64,000 nucleotides of DNA, taken from NCBI GenBank assembly GCA_033297205.1, contig MU859084.1, positions 1 through 64,000 on the forward strand, read 5' to 3'. Origin of the DNA: Pseudoneurospora amorphoporcata. Taxonomy: Eukaryota; Ascomycota; Sordariomycetes; Sordariales; Sordariaceae. Position 1 is the stretch's first letter. Each line of letters opens with the position of its first letter. The notes beneath the pieces were generated by a model. It did not search any database and was not told where the DNA came from. It saw only the letters and a list, made by a program, of their open reading frames with translations. Made by a program: the position numbers and the translations under genes. This document shows positions 33,434-44,949 of the stretch, in pieces.

Positions 33434-33960
33434 TCAAGTGGCTGTCGAAACTGCAGCGAAGCTTTCAAAGGCTTCTGTGAATGTGGCCCCCATCCGCTTG
33501 CACTCCAGACAACGCTTCTCGTTTTCAAGCAGTGTACCTATAGGATGCAAAGGACCATCATCCGGGGCCCACCATTGAATCCCTTCAATCACCCATTCGG
33601 CCGGTAGTTATCAGTCTGAGATACCTTGACCATGGTGCTTCCTTTTGATTCGCCTATTAATTTCGGAGTCAGGTCCATGCTCTCGACGTGGGCAAGTTGG
33701 CAACTGAGACAATTTTCCCCAGCCTTTCTCTTCCAGTGGCTGGATCGGCTAGTACTGTACGCTAATATCTCCCATTTTGAGATGCGATCCAAATAAGGAA
33801 ATTCAGGGTCTTCAAGGCCCCAGACTCAGGATTCCTTGACGTCAATCCTGCCCGAATCCCAACGGACTGGCAATGTCTCATACCAGATGGAGCCAGGAGG
33901 CATCCGAGGATACCATGTTTTGTATTACCCCAACGCGTGCCAGCGGAACAAAGGGCTGCG
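33434..33960 (-). pseudogene. unrecognised gene relic with nonsense and frameshift
   Basis: The minus strand reads WYPRMPPGSIWYETLPVRW, DSGRIDVKES, a TGA at 33826-33828 (CGA-to-TGA type), and in the same frame VWGLEDPEFPYLDRISKWEI and SHWKRKAGENCLSCQLAHVE, ending YRPN. There the frame shifts by one near 33597 and continues as WVIEGIQWWAPDDGPLHPIG and EKRCLECKRMGATFTEAFES to TGA at 33434-33436. Two Cys-x-x-Cys pairs could be zinc ligands. The run of Trp-rich, balanced sequence is clearly protein-like, but I cannot name the family. Confidence 0.45.
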
Positions 33961-34599
33961 AAATCAGTCTGATACCAAGAAGAGCCGTTGAAATGGCTTG
34001 CGCTTCTTCGACTTCCATCACTCAAATTCGTCTGATAAACAGCCAGTTCAGCTTGAAGTCTCGATATCGAGAGTCAACTCGATCAAACAAGTCAGTTAGG
34101 AATACTCACGTCCTAAAGGGTAAACTTCAACCATTCTATGGGCAGGGCTGGCATGTAAGATCAGCGATCAGCATCTTCAGTTGTACGACCGTTACAAGCG
34201 CATACAGAGTACAATGTACACGGCCGAACAAGGTTTACGAACAAAGTCACTGCAGCACGACCAGCTCAACCTACATCTATTGGCGTCTTCACAGTCCGTT
34301 CATGTCAACAGATGAAATAGGTGACGTGCTGTGGATAATCCACTGCTCTATTCTTGAAGCGTCTTGCTGACCTGGCGGCTGCAGTAAGTATGGCGTTCCG
34401 ATGATATCTGACGTCCCCCTCTATGATGTGTGTTAGCGTTCTTCTTTCCGAAGATCGTAACAAACACCCAATCGCTTTGTCCTTTCCTGCCATGAGGAAC
34501 AGCGGCCCGAGACCATAACTTCAGACACCACTTGACAATGAGTCGAAATGTCGGTGTGATTGATTCGGATTCTAGAACAACAGTCGTCAACGTCGGACT

Positions 34600-35200
34600 G
34601 TTGGAATTCCATCCTTATCATGGAAAATCTCCGAAGGAACACAAGCCCATCGGTTTCGAAATACACGCCAAAACCCAGTCAACCTACAGCGACAGAAAGA
34701 AGGGAATGGCTCAGGAGAAGATGATTTGGTGTGAAATTTCCAATAACACGCAAGTGTCCTGTCGTGATACTTGTCCCCTGACATTGTTTCTCCGAGACAG
34801 ACTGCCGCCATGGCTGCAGACTCTTTGCCTTCCATTGGTCTTATTGCAGTTAGCGAAGAGGCAGTCAAGACACCCGAGTCAACGTGCGTTCCTGCTCACG
34901 CTCCTCGTTGCAAAAATCACCTTCTCAGCCCATCAACCGTCTCAATAATCGCCACAAGGCTCTCTGATCTACAATCCCTACCAAGCATACACTCATCGAT
35001 CACAGAATGCAGGGTCCTAATCAAGCCCCGCAACCATTTCCCCATGTCACAAACCGAACTCTTTGATTCAGACCCTTCTTTTTGTTCCCCGATGTCCTTA
35101 TTTGAGGACGACTCCCTTCATCACCACGTGTTGTCCACTCGAAGGTCCTCTTTGAGCCCTTCACAATGGGGATTACATGTTCTCTGGCCATGAAAGGCAG
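34600..35200 (-). pseudogene. unrecognised gene fragment, possibly spliced
   Basis: The minus strand reads CNPHCEGLKEDLRVDNTW, two adjacent TGA codons, then DIGEQKEGSESKSSVCDMGK, WLRGLIRTLHSVIDECML and VAIIETVDGLR. A possible intron (GTGATT...AATAAG, with GCTAAC) then joins in frame to MEGKESAAMAAVCLGETMSG and DKYHDRTLACYWKFHT. It may belong to the same locus as the relic at 33434-33960. Function unknown; the double stop argues for decay. Confidence 0.35.
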
Positions 35201-35299
35201 ACAGCTGACCCAATCTAGCATGTCCAGGGCCTCATTATTACCAAATTGTAAACAATAGCCCCCACGCAAGAACCCTATCGCTTGATGAGGATCAGCCTC

Positions 35300-37672
35300 A
35301 ACATAGCTATAAACATGAAGAGCTATCCAACGCAAATTAACAACTGACCTACGATAGCCGCCAAGTGATACTTGCGCAATGTAGACTGGCTGCATTAATG
35401 ATGAGGGAAACGCCGCTGGAGCGTTCCCCGGCTCGGCAGCGGGGACCATCCGCCGGGCGGTACTGTGTAAGAAAGTTAAGCCATGTCTACCCTCACTTCA
35501 TCATACTGTCCACGACGCTGTGAGATTTTCGGACACCGTGAGATTACGACTGACTGGGGAATGCTACGGAGGGGCCGTCATCAGTCATCGCCTGTCGGTT
35601 GCAGTAACAGGGTTCTGGTGGGAAAGGGACATCTCCATATTGTATGGGTAGTCAAGCTCACAAGTGAGGTACCTACAGTAGCAAGGAGCAAGGTAAGGTA
35701 AGATGCTCTTTCTCTCGCTCTATCTTTGCAAACTTGCAAAACCCGATTTCTCTACCCTCGGCTCGTCCCTCACTGCTGGTATCCGGAGCCGAGAGGGAAG
35801 ACCGGAAGTCTTTTACAGGCTTCCCGGTACACCACACGTGTACAGCTTGATGATGCCCGAGCCGAACCGGAGCCGAGCAAAATCCATTTTCCATTTTCAT
35901 ACGGAGCCCGCATTATACACAGATCTTCATTGGCGATCCCGTAAACGGGACGGATGGATGTCCACGGTTTGTTATTAGTCAGGGTAACTGGATAGGCGAT
36001 CGCAAGCGGGGGAAAACTGGACAGTCGGAGTTGATTCCTTCATGTTGTAGTGGTGTTGAGCTACCCGTCCAGATGTCCCGGCAGAAACAGGCATTATTGA
36101 AAGTGAGGCGAGGAAAAATGATGGGGTGCATTTTCCTTCTTCGACTCCATCTCCCTACCGCTTTATCTTGGCTTGAGTCCGTCCTCCTCCAGCCGCATCA
36201 ATACCGACCGAGCCTGGCAGGGACCGAGAGGGGGACCACCCCTCGGGAAGCGAATGAGCGAGCAACTGAGCGAGACGAGTCAACAACCCTTTCCCCTCGT
36301 TCGTAGATGTGGCAACCTTGATAACTTCACGGTCTTCACCGGCCTCGCCCGAACCAAAAGCTCCCCAAAAGACCCCATTCTAATAACGAACGATCGTCCG
36401 CGGCCCGTCATTGGAACCTTCTGCATCCCGCTGCCCGCGTTATATGGACCCCGAATAATTTTCTTTGTTGTAAAATTGACGCTACACTAGTGTAGAGACC
36501 CTTGGTTTGATTTCACCGATTGTTGCACGGAATCATGGCCCATTTTTTCAGAGTTGTTGACTGCCCGAACCCTTCGAGTTGGACATGACGTAATCACGGG
36601 CGATTGTCCGGGCTTCCTGATTGGCTGAATTTAGGGATTTGGGTTGGTTGAGGAAGGTGGAGTTGGACGAAGACGAAGACGAAAGTGGAACTACCCAAAC
36701 CTGGAAGTGGAAAGGGCAGTGGAAACTGGAAAAGGAAAATTCTTGGCGAGACCGAAATATCGAAAAATTAACCCACTGCACTGGGGTGCACTCCGCAAAC
36801 CCGACGAATCCGTCATTCACCGTCACGATGCCAGCCAGCCAGTGCCACTGTGCTAGTGACTTGAACTGTAGACTGGCGGTCCGGTCCGGCTCCAGGTCCT
36901 CAACAACTTCGACCCTTTTTACTGTTCGGCAACCATGAAAGTCGAAATGGGGAAGTGAATGAAGAGAAGGAAACAGGGCGATCAGTCAAAGTCCGAAGTC
37001 ACTGGCTGAAAAGTCAACATCGCTAGAGGTTAGTGTTGACGGAACGCACTGCTTCCGGCTGTGAAAGTCTCCGGCAAGGAGACTGGCCCACCATAACACT
37101 AAAAAAGGATTGTGCTAGTAGCGTTGCGAACGTGCTATTGGGTACTGTAAGCCCACTCCGGCAGCCAAAGCGGGCACGGCGAAGCAGGGCGGGGAGTAGC
37201 GAAAAGAGGGTTGAAGACTTGAGATTCTCCAGAGAGATTTGAGGATAAGAAAAGGTACTTTTGTCATTCAAAAGATACTTGCACGGTACATGGGAGAAAT
37301 TTTTTTCGAGATGAACTAGGGGTTGGGTGACGAGTTCCTCATATGGGTAGTGTTTGGATGTTGCTTGCGTTAAGCGGAAAAGTTATGGAGCAACCAAAGC
37401 CAAACTCCAGAGAAGAAGAATAAAACGGAAGCCAAGGCTGATTGATAATTGTATTACCTTAATCAGTGTTATGTTCGTGATGTTGTCAGGCAATTGAATA
37501 CAACACCTCTCCGTGAAGTCTAGCAGTCTATATGCCCGCTATAATCATGTGTAATGAAGTACAACCAAGGCCCAAGGCAAGAGCACGATTCTAAAGGGAT
37601 CTAGAGAAGCAACACGGCCCGATGAAAAGACAAATGACGGTGCGATATGTTCAGACATCCCCAGCTCCCACT
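35300..37672. other. spacer without recognised gene
   Basis: I see only short, featureless open frames. The sequence is of mixed composition with C/T-rich leader-like patches near 35700-35760 and 36140-36190. Nothing supportable. Confidence 0.4.
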
Positions 37673-38707
37673 TTAAAAGCGAGCATTTTCACCCTGATCA
37701 GCCAACCCGCCAACCGCCAACCCTCCCTTTCCGCTCTTCCCCTTTCCACCCACGAACAAAGCCTCCGCAACAACGGTCGCGTTGCCAGTCTTTGCTTCGT
37801 GTATCGACGCATCCAGGAAGATCTTGTAGTGACTCTTGCCGCGCTCCTCCTCCGGGAGCTCCTCATCGCTCCTTGGCTTGACACGAATAATGTAGAACTT
37901 GGTAGCATACGTAGCCGACACGTAGTTCAGCTGCAAGTTGGCCGTCAGTCCGGACTGGCCTCCCCACTTCTTGAACGCAGCGCGGCCGCAGCTCTCGTCG
38001 AGGAGAGTCGCCAGACAGCCGCCGTGCACGACACCCGGCCAGCCCGTGGTGGCGGAGCCGAAGAAGATGACGCTGACGCACTCGCCCGTCTCCCTGTTGT
38101 ACCAGACGCGGTGGTAGCCGCCGATGCCGCTGGAGCCGGCCATGGCGCCGGCCGAGATGTGCTGCGCCCGGTGCTCCGGGCTGAGCGTCTCATACGCCTC
38201 CCAGGACTCCCAGGCCGGGTCGGCGCTAAGCTCCTTGACGATCTGCAAGTCTTCCGCTTGCCGGTGGATGAGCTTGGTCTGCAGGAGGTCAAGTTCGGAG
38301 CCCGGGACCAGAGGTGGCGGGGGGGAGACGAGCGCTCTGAAGCCGAGGCCCATGGTGGCGCCCAAGAGGAGGAAAGAGCCATAGCCGATGATCTTCCATA
38401 CGCGACTACGCTTCTTGGGCTGAGGGGCCGGCTCAGCCTGTGGTGGATAGGGATTCTGTGGGAAAGTGGGTTGTGGCTGAGGCGGATGGATTTGACGCCA
38501 TGATTGCGAAGTCGAAAGAAGCCGGAGTTGACGTGTTACTGGTGAGCAAGTTGCCGTTGGAAGAGTCTTGCATGATGCTATATGTGAAACCAACGAGGCC
38601 CTGGAACCGATCAGAGAAGCGCGGGGGGTGGCTGTTGAGGCTTGCGCCAGTGCCACGGCCAAAACCCGGCGCTGCTGCTGAGGGTAGTACCGTATCCTGG
38701 AAGCCAT
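37673..38707 (-). CDS. mitochondrial HotDog-fold thioesterase (THEM4/PaaI type)
   Basis: Single exon, 344 residues. The N-terminus (about 1-75) is Arg/Ser/Ala-rich with no acidic residues until late, a typical mitochondrial presequence ending near RLLSTSQSW. A Pro-rich segment and one membrane helix (IIGYGSFLLLGATMGLGFRAL, about 105-125) follow, suggesting inner-membrane anchoring. The HotDog domain occupies the C-terminal half: VIFFGSATTGWPGVVHGG, CLATLLDESCGRAAF (the VHGG-x(6)-DE catalytic helix of the THEM4/PaaI group), then the strands LTANLQLNYVSATYATKFY and KIFLDASIHEAKTG. The last 20 residues are Gly/Lys-rich. Likely hydrolyses medium- or long-chain acyl-CoA; substrate is inference. 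It is transcribed away from al-2, so the next 1.6 kb is shared promoter space. Confidence 0.88.
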   Translation of the reverse strand: MASRIRYYPQQQRRVLAVALAQASTATPRASLIGSRASLVSHIASCKTLPTATCSPVTRQLRLLSTSQSWRQIHPPQPQPTFPQNPYPPQAEPAPQPKKRSRVWKIIGYGSFLLLGATMGLGFRALVSPPPPLVPGSELDLLQTKLIHRQAEDLQIVKELSADPAWESWEAYETLSPEHRAQHISAGAMAGSSGIGGYHRVWYNRETGECVSVIFFGSATTGWPGVVHGGCLATLLDESCGRAAFKKWGGQSGLTANLQLNYVSATYATKFYIIRVKPRSDEELPEEERGKSHYKIFLDASIHEAKTGNATVVAEALFVGGKGKSGKGGLAVGGLADQGENARF

Positions 38708-40294
38708 GCTTTCCTTCTTTCTATGAAACGGTTACTGATCACCTCTCCGCTGCTGCGATGTGGGAGACGGGATGACGACGGAGGAGACGCGGAGTCAGGG
38801 CAACCACGGAGACGATCCAGGGGCACGATGTCGGCCACGGAGTTTCAGGGTGCTGGTCCCAGGATTCCGGGCGGGTTCACAGAGTGCCCGTTCTGGGCCT
38901 TTCAGTTACAGTTTCGCTCTGTCTATGCCGAGGCCGAGTGGCTGGATGAGACCGAAGAGAGGGGTTGTCCTGAGTGGTGATATTGGGTCGCGATAGTGTT
39001 GCAGTTGCCGAGTCGGGGTCGGAGGTTGAATTGCGGTTAACTTGCGACGAGGGGACGGGCGCTTGTGATTGGCCAATCCCCCAGGTTTTTGGGCAGCCGT
39101 CTCGGCAGGGGTCCGTGCATTCTATAGAGTGCCCGTCTGTGCAGCCTGTGCCTGAAATGTTCGATGCTGTGCTCCCGATGCCGATGACAGGGTCCTCTGC
39201 GATCTCAATCAATCGACGACAACCGTTTTCCACGATCACCAACCTCAGCTTCAACAGCCCATCAGTCATCATACCCCAACGCTTACACAATAATGATCGA
39301 CCGGCTCAGTACCACTCTTGTAGTCTCCCCAGATATTGCCCGTCACGAATTCGATGTCCTTCGATTATGCAAGATATCTCTGATCGCCGCCCGAAAGCTG
39401 TCGATAGCCGAGCACACCCTCGACATCAGATGGATCGAGTAACGAGTTCGTCCTGTCATTCCAAGTTCAAGCACATGAGAACGCGTTCCTGAAGTCAGGT
39501 ACCGTGCTTCCAGTGTTCACATGATAGACTTTGCTTCTGTCTGTCAAATGCGCAGCAGATCTCTGTTTATTGTATGTCTGCCGGGCATGACATCACGACT
39601 GCACGTCTTGCTTAGGCATGCTTACCTAGGTGAGAGCAGTGTTTACTTGACACACAGCGTGCTGTGTATGCAGCGCAATGGACCGAATGGGGTTGTCACC
39701 CAAGTTGGGCTCCCAAGTATGAAATCAATTATAATAGCCACTTAACCACCTTATCGTTATTCCTTCCTTTGTTTATCGGTCCGCGAGACTCCGTTGGCGT
39801 ACTGCCCCCTACCGAGCCTACCAACTTCCACCTTCAGTGCTTGGCGAGCGGACGCGCTTCCGATGTTTCTCCTCGCCTCTGGATCTGGAAATCATGGAAG
39901 CCCCAACGATCTCGGATTCTGGAACTGGTCGATGTGGCCGTTCCAAAAGTCTCCGGCCGGCTTGATTCTCGTCTGCATTCCGTTGTCCCAGAAATGTCTG
40001 AAGTAGCCTAGTTTTCTCCCTTTCTCTCACGAGACTGTTCTATCAGAGTCTCAGCTCTGGTCTCATATTCAACCTGTCGGTTGCCTCTTTTAGCACCGTC
40101 CCCCATCCGGACCCCTCTCTGACAGGACAAAGCCAGATCGACGCCAACGCCAACCTCCATAGGTTTCTTTCTCGTATGCACAAGTCTTGCTTCATCTCTC
40201 ATGAAAATATAGGCTTTTAGGGCAGGATCTTACCTGTGGCACACTTTCGGTTCTATTGGGCAATAGCTCCAACAACCTACCAAGACTGCCCAAC
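38708..40294. promoter_or_regulatory. divergent promoter region, HotDog thioesterase (-) and al-2 (+)
   Basis: A 1.6 kb spacer between divergent genes. al-2 is light-induced through the White Collar complex in Neurospora, whose sites are GATC-like. GATCTCGGATT at 39908 and GATCGACG at 40136 are candidates. The leader (39980-40290) is C/T-rich. The sites are suggestions only; such words occur often by chance. Confidence 0.25.
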
Positions 40295-42232
40295 ATGTAC
40301 GACTACGCTTTTGTGTGAGTAACAGACTTGGAAGCCACCACACATTAGTCCTGGAAAACGTCCTTGCTGATTAGATACATCACAGTCACTTGAAATTCAC
40401 AATACCCCTGGCGGTACTTTTCACAGCTATCGTCTATCCTGTTCTCAACAGGATACATGTCATTCAAACCGGCTGCCTCATCTTCATCGCCTTTACCACT
40501 GCTCTGCCATGGGATGCCTACCTGATCGAGCAAAAAGTATGGTCCTATCCACCAGAGGCCATTGTCGGACCGCGTTTACTTGGGATTCCCTTCGAAGAAC
40601 TCTTCTTCTTTGTGATACAGACTTACATCACGGCCCTCGTATACATCCTCTTTAACAAACCGGTTCTGCACGCGTTGCACCTCAACACCCAGCGAAATCC
40701 ACCAGCATGGATGAGGGTTACCAAGGTTACCGGCCAGCTAATCCTCGTAGCTTTGTCGGTATGGGGATGGAAGGCCGCTCAGGTTAGTCAGGAAACGACT
40801 TATCTGGGCTTAATCCTTGTTTGGGCTTGTCCATTCTTGCTGGCCATCTGGACCCTCGCTGGGCGCTTCATTCTCAGCCTACCATGGTTCGCGACGGTGC
40901 TCCCGGTATTCTTGCCTACCTTCTATCTCTGGGCGGTAGACGAGCTTGCCTTGCACAGGGGTACTTGGTCCATCGGGTCGGGGACGAAGCTCGAGTATTG
41001 TCTGTTCGGCAAGTTGGACATCGAAGAAGCCACGTTCTTCCTCGTGACCAACATGCTCATCGTCAGCGGTATGGCTGTGTTCGATCAATATCTGGCCGTC
41101 ATCTACGCTTTCCCCACTTTGTTCCCCAAGGTCAACCGGTATCCGACACCGCTCATGCTCGTTCAGAGCCGTCTTGTGAACACTGCCAAGTATGACCTTG
41201 AGCGCACTGAAGGCCTGAGAGAAGGAGTTGAGAGACTTCGGCTGAAGAGTAGGAGCTTCTACCTTGCCAACTCGCTCTTTTCTGGTCGGCTTCGCATCGA
41301 CCTGATCCTGCTGTAAGTGCGCATGCAACCTAACCACCCTTGAGAGTTTTGTGCTGACAGGCCATTCCAGTTACTCCTTCTGCCGTCTGGCCGATGATCT
41401 GGTCGACGACGCCAAATCCCGCCTTGAGGTTCTGTCCTGGACCGCAAAACTGAACCACTTCCTCGATCTGCACTACAGCGATTTAGACGCCACCGAGGAC
41501 CCCAAGCAAAAATCCGAACGCATCGACGCCTACATCAAGGAAGCTTTCCCTCCCTTTGCCTACCAAGCCCTCCACCTCCTGCCCACTCACATCCTCCCTC
41601 CCAAGCCTCTCTACGAGCTCATTAAGGGGTTTGAGATGGACTCCCAATTCACCTTCCACGGCAACTCCGACTCGACGGATCTCAAATACCCCATCGCCGA
41701 CGACAAGGACCTCGAAACCTACGCCATCCGCGTCGCCGGCACCGTCGGCGAGCTCTGCATTGCCCTCATCATCCACCACTGCCTGCCCGACATGTCGGAT
41801 TCCCAAAAGCGCCGACTCGAGTCCGCCGCGTGCCGCATGGGCATTGCGCTGCAGTACGTTAACATCGCTCGCGACATCATCGTCGATGCGCGCATCGGGC
41901 GCGTTTATTTACCTACCATCTGGCTCAAGGAGGAAGGGTTGACGCATAAGGCGGTTTTGGATAACCCGGAGGGACCTGAGGTTATCGAGAAGATGAGGAG
42001 ACGGCTGCTGGATAATGCGTTTGAGCTGTATAGGGAGGCCAGGCCGGAGATGCAGCAGATACCAAGCGAGGCGAGGGTCCCGATGATTGGTGCGGTGGAG
42101 AATTACATGGAGATTGGAAGGGTGTTGAGGGAGAAGAAGGTAGGACAGGTGTTTGTGAGGGAGGAGGGGAGGGCTACGGTGCCGAAGCAGAGGAGATTTA
42201 TGACGCTGTTGAGGGCGTTGTATGAGCAATAA
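40295..42232 (+). CDS. al-2: bifunctional lycopene cyclase / phytoene synthase
   Basis: Joins two geranylgeranyl-PP into phytoene and cyclises lycopene in carotenoid synthesis (neurosporaxanthin pathway). Exons 40295-40314, 40386-41312 and 41371-42232 give 602 residues. The 20-base first exon (MYDYAFV) has a GTGAGT donor; both splice joins restore AL-2 sequence (VHLKFT and [13 protein letters not shown]). The N-terminal half has six to seven membrane helices of the CarR-type cyclase with [15 protein letters not shown] and [10 protein letters not shown]. The C-terminal half is the squalene/phytoene synthase fold: [15 protein letters not shown] (first Asp-rich motif, with DD-x-x-DD) and [20 protein letters not shown] (second Asp-rich motif). 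Many substitutions relative to N. crassa AL-2 as I remember it indicate a related species. Light induction by WC-1/WC-2 is known for the Neurospora gene. Confidence 0.98.
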
Positions 42233-42307
42233 GTCGTTGGTGGTGTTTGGTAGTGGTAAGCGAGTTGGATATGGGGTGTCTCGGAGTGGAAGATTTGGTG
42301 ACTTTTT

Positions 42308-42736
42308 GTGCTGTGTTCGGAATCCCAGTATGCCAGTAACAGTAAGAAATTTTATATGGCAGTAAGAACAGTAAGCAACACCATACTGCCGCTGCTTTTT
42401 GCATTCGGCTGTTTTCCAGTAAAAATCTGCAAGTCGCTGCACTTCCCCCAACTCCCCCAATGGCCTGCATTTGACCAATCAGAAGGCCAGAAATCGTTGG
42501 AGTTCTTACTGCTTTCCTCGTTTTCATACTGCGCCAGACCCCATGTTTATACCAGTATGAGAGCACTGAAGACTGGATTTCCAGCGCGCATGCCCTGTAT
42601 TTACAGCGCCCCGTCTGACTTGGTGATTTTTTGGGGTGCATTACTGTTGCGTTACTGTACAGCGATTTTGCTGCAGGCCATCAACAGTATATGCAACCTC
42701 TTAGATACTGGTATACTGGGATTCCGAACATAACAT
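42308..42736. mobile_element. MITE-like inverted-repeat element in the al-2 3' flank
   Basis: The two ends are inverted copies: TGTTCGGAATCCCAGTAT at 42314 and its reverse complement ending at 42730. Similarity extends to about 29 bp including the next CCAGTA, with one G/A difference. Going outward, GTGCTG versus ATGTTA differ only by transitions. The 0.43 kb interior has no coding capacity but carries many CAGTAA / TTACTG words near both ends (for example 42333-42380 and 42509, 42646, 42654), like subterminal transposase-binding repeats. I see no clear target-site duplication, so the exact borders are uncertain. It begins about 75 bp after the al-2 stop. Confidence 0.75.
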
Positions 42737-44949
42737 TGGATTTCCTGTTTGTTTCCTGTATATATCGTCCCTTCTTATCGTATAGCGAAAAGTCAATGAC
42801 TGATGAGAGATGATATGAATTGTGGAAATCCCGGGAGAGAGTGTGTGTGAGTGGACAATGGGGGTTTGGATCCAGGGTGCTTCAGATAAGGTCCCCTGAG
42901 GTGAGGCACTTGTCTTCAAGATGTGGTCGAGATTGACCTTATCTCGATCAAATCAGATCGATCAAATTGGTGCGCTGCATGCCGGTACGGTATGTGTGAT
43001 GCCTTCTAATCCTCTCGCACGTGCCAGATGTGCTTCCAGATTGCATGTGCATCATGTCGGTATTGTTGTCCTGCCTCGATGGCTTACAGAGAAATAACTG
43101 AGCGATTTGGTTGTTTATTTCCGTGTTCTTTGCATCTGATGGTGGCAGTTTGTCTCCTAGGAGGACCTTGTCAATAGAGAGCTTAAATTGAGGCCCCCCA
43201 AAAACTGTATAAACAGTGATCTCCGTGGTTAGTCAAGTTTGGTGCAAGGTTTCATCCGAAAGATGACTTTGTTATGGAACGAAGTCCAAAAACAAACTTC
43301 TTCGGTCGGTTAGACTTGTTAAACGCTGAAAAAAACTGTTGCACAAAACACGACTTCTACCGCGTTCCACCATGTTCAACCAAAGCTGGCCACGAGAGCA
43401 CCAATCTGTGTTAGTTTGGCTCGAACATCACTTGCTAACTGCAAACCTGTCGGCCCACGAGGCCGCCAACACTGTATCTAAAACGCCTCCCGACACTCTC
43501 GAAACTGTCACGTTTTCCCTCAACAAGTGTACGACATCACCGCCTCTCTTTCATGTCTCGCCACATTCTTCTTTTTTTTTATATATATTTTTTTTAAATT
43601 TTTTTTTTATCTTGGCAGATGGCTTGTGGTCGGCTTCGGCAAGTGTAACCGTTCATGTTCATCAATCCTACCTGCCCAGCTTCTGGGCCAAAAAGCCAAA
43701 CCGTAGAGGGAAAACAGTTTCCGTGAAGTGATGGAGCGAAGATCATATGAAGTCTTCCATTCGGAGTTTGATATCATCCAACATTAGCTTGGCGGCGTGG
43801 CTTGGTTCTCTACTCCGAAGGCTGTGCCTTCTGTCTGTCACCGATCCCGATGCGGGGCCCTGGACGCGATTTGATCAAAAGTGGAGGAAGTGGAAGAGAG
43901 GAATGACGTCGGTGGACTTAGAGAGAAAAAGGGTCCAGTCCATGACGGAAAGATGAGATGCTCAATGCTTGTTATGCACGAGCTAAGTGGAGGCATGGAT
44001 CAAGGCTCTCAGCTCATAAAAGCCTATTGATTGGCCAAGAGAAAGAGAAAGCACAAAGGCTAAAGGAGATAAGTGGAGCTTTCGCTTTTTCTTTCTTGGA
44101 GTTGGAGGGTCGGGTCGCAGTGGCTGCACTGCTGCACCGCAGGAGCGGGTTCCCGCAAACAGCACATTTGATAGTCGGCATCTGCCATCCCACGCAGATC
44201 CATCTGCCTCTGGGCCATTTCTGGGCGCTGCGTCATGCATCGTCCGTTAGTCCCCACCAAGCCGACGTGATGATTGTCACTCTTCGACAAACCGCAAAGC
44301 CTTCATTCTGATCCATTCATCTTGGTGATCAGTGGGTAGGGCAGAGGTAGGCGCAGCTTGGGAGTCAATGAGAGGGATGGAAATGGATGTGTGTACGTAC
44401 AAGTCGGTCGGCGTGTAGGTGTGCTACCCCAAGGGTTTCGATCTGAGGATCCTTCCTACTTCCATCATCTTGACCTCCCTCCCACAACCCATCCCTTGAT
44501 AAATCCTCCAGCCGCACAAATTTCCTGTCGCCTGTTTCGATCTTCTGGAGCTTTAATCCAATCCAAAAGTAATATCTTGTGATACCCCAGAACCGTTTCT
44601 CAGTACGGTGATATTAGTCGTTGGGTGGTAGTGTCATTTCCTCGGCTCTTATACCCTCCTCCCTTCAGATACCCGACCCGACGCACATATCCATCAACTT
44701 TCTTTCAGCCCTCTCTCTAGGACGTGGTTTCCGTACATAAGGTGGTGCACTGCATCAACGACGTAAGTCGACGATCTGTTCCAGGCCCCTCTTCCACTTT
44801 TCTTGATCCCCTCCTCTCACCGATATCTCGACTAACACTTACACCGCGATTATAACAGCATTTATAACCTTTAAACCTAATATTACCCTACATTTCCTTG
44901 TTACAACCATTACTACCAACCTAAAAGCGTCTACGGACAGTTCATCAAA
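42737..44949. other. spacer between al-2 and the SUR7-family gene
   Basis: 2.2 kb with only short featureless frames, an AT tract at about 43570-43610, and a C/T-rich leader before 44950 that should belong to the SUR7-family gene. Nothing else recognised. Confidence 0.4.
43570..43610. repeat. low-complexity T/AT tract
   Basis: About 40 nt of almost pure A and T (T runs with ATATATA in the middle). Simple sequence; no function inferred. Confidence 0.8.

Noticed and set aside
37622..38503. 293-residue plus-strand frame opposite the HotDog thioesterase
   Set aside because: Antisense shadow; the minus strand holds the VHGG...DE motif and mitochondrial presequence.
42308..42733. Small protein-coding gene after al-2
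   Set aside because: The frames begin inside the inverted repeats (both ends read LCSESQY), so they are by-products of the element ends.
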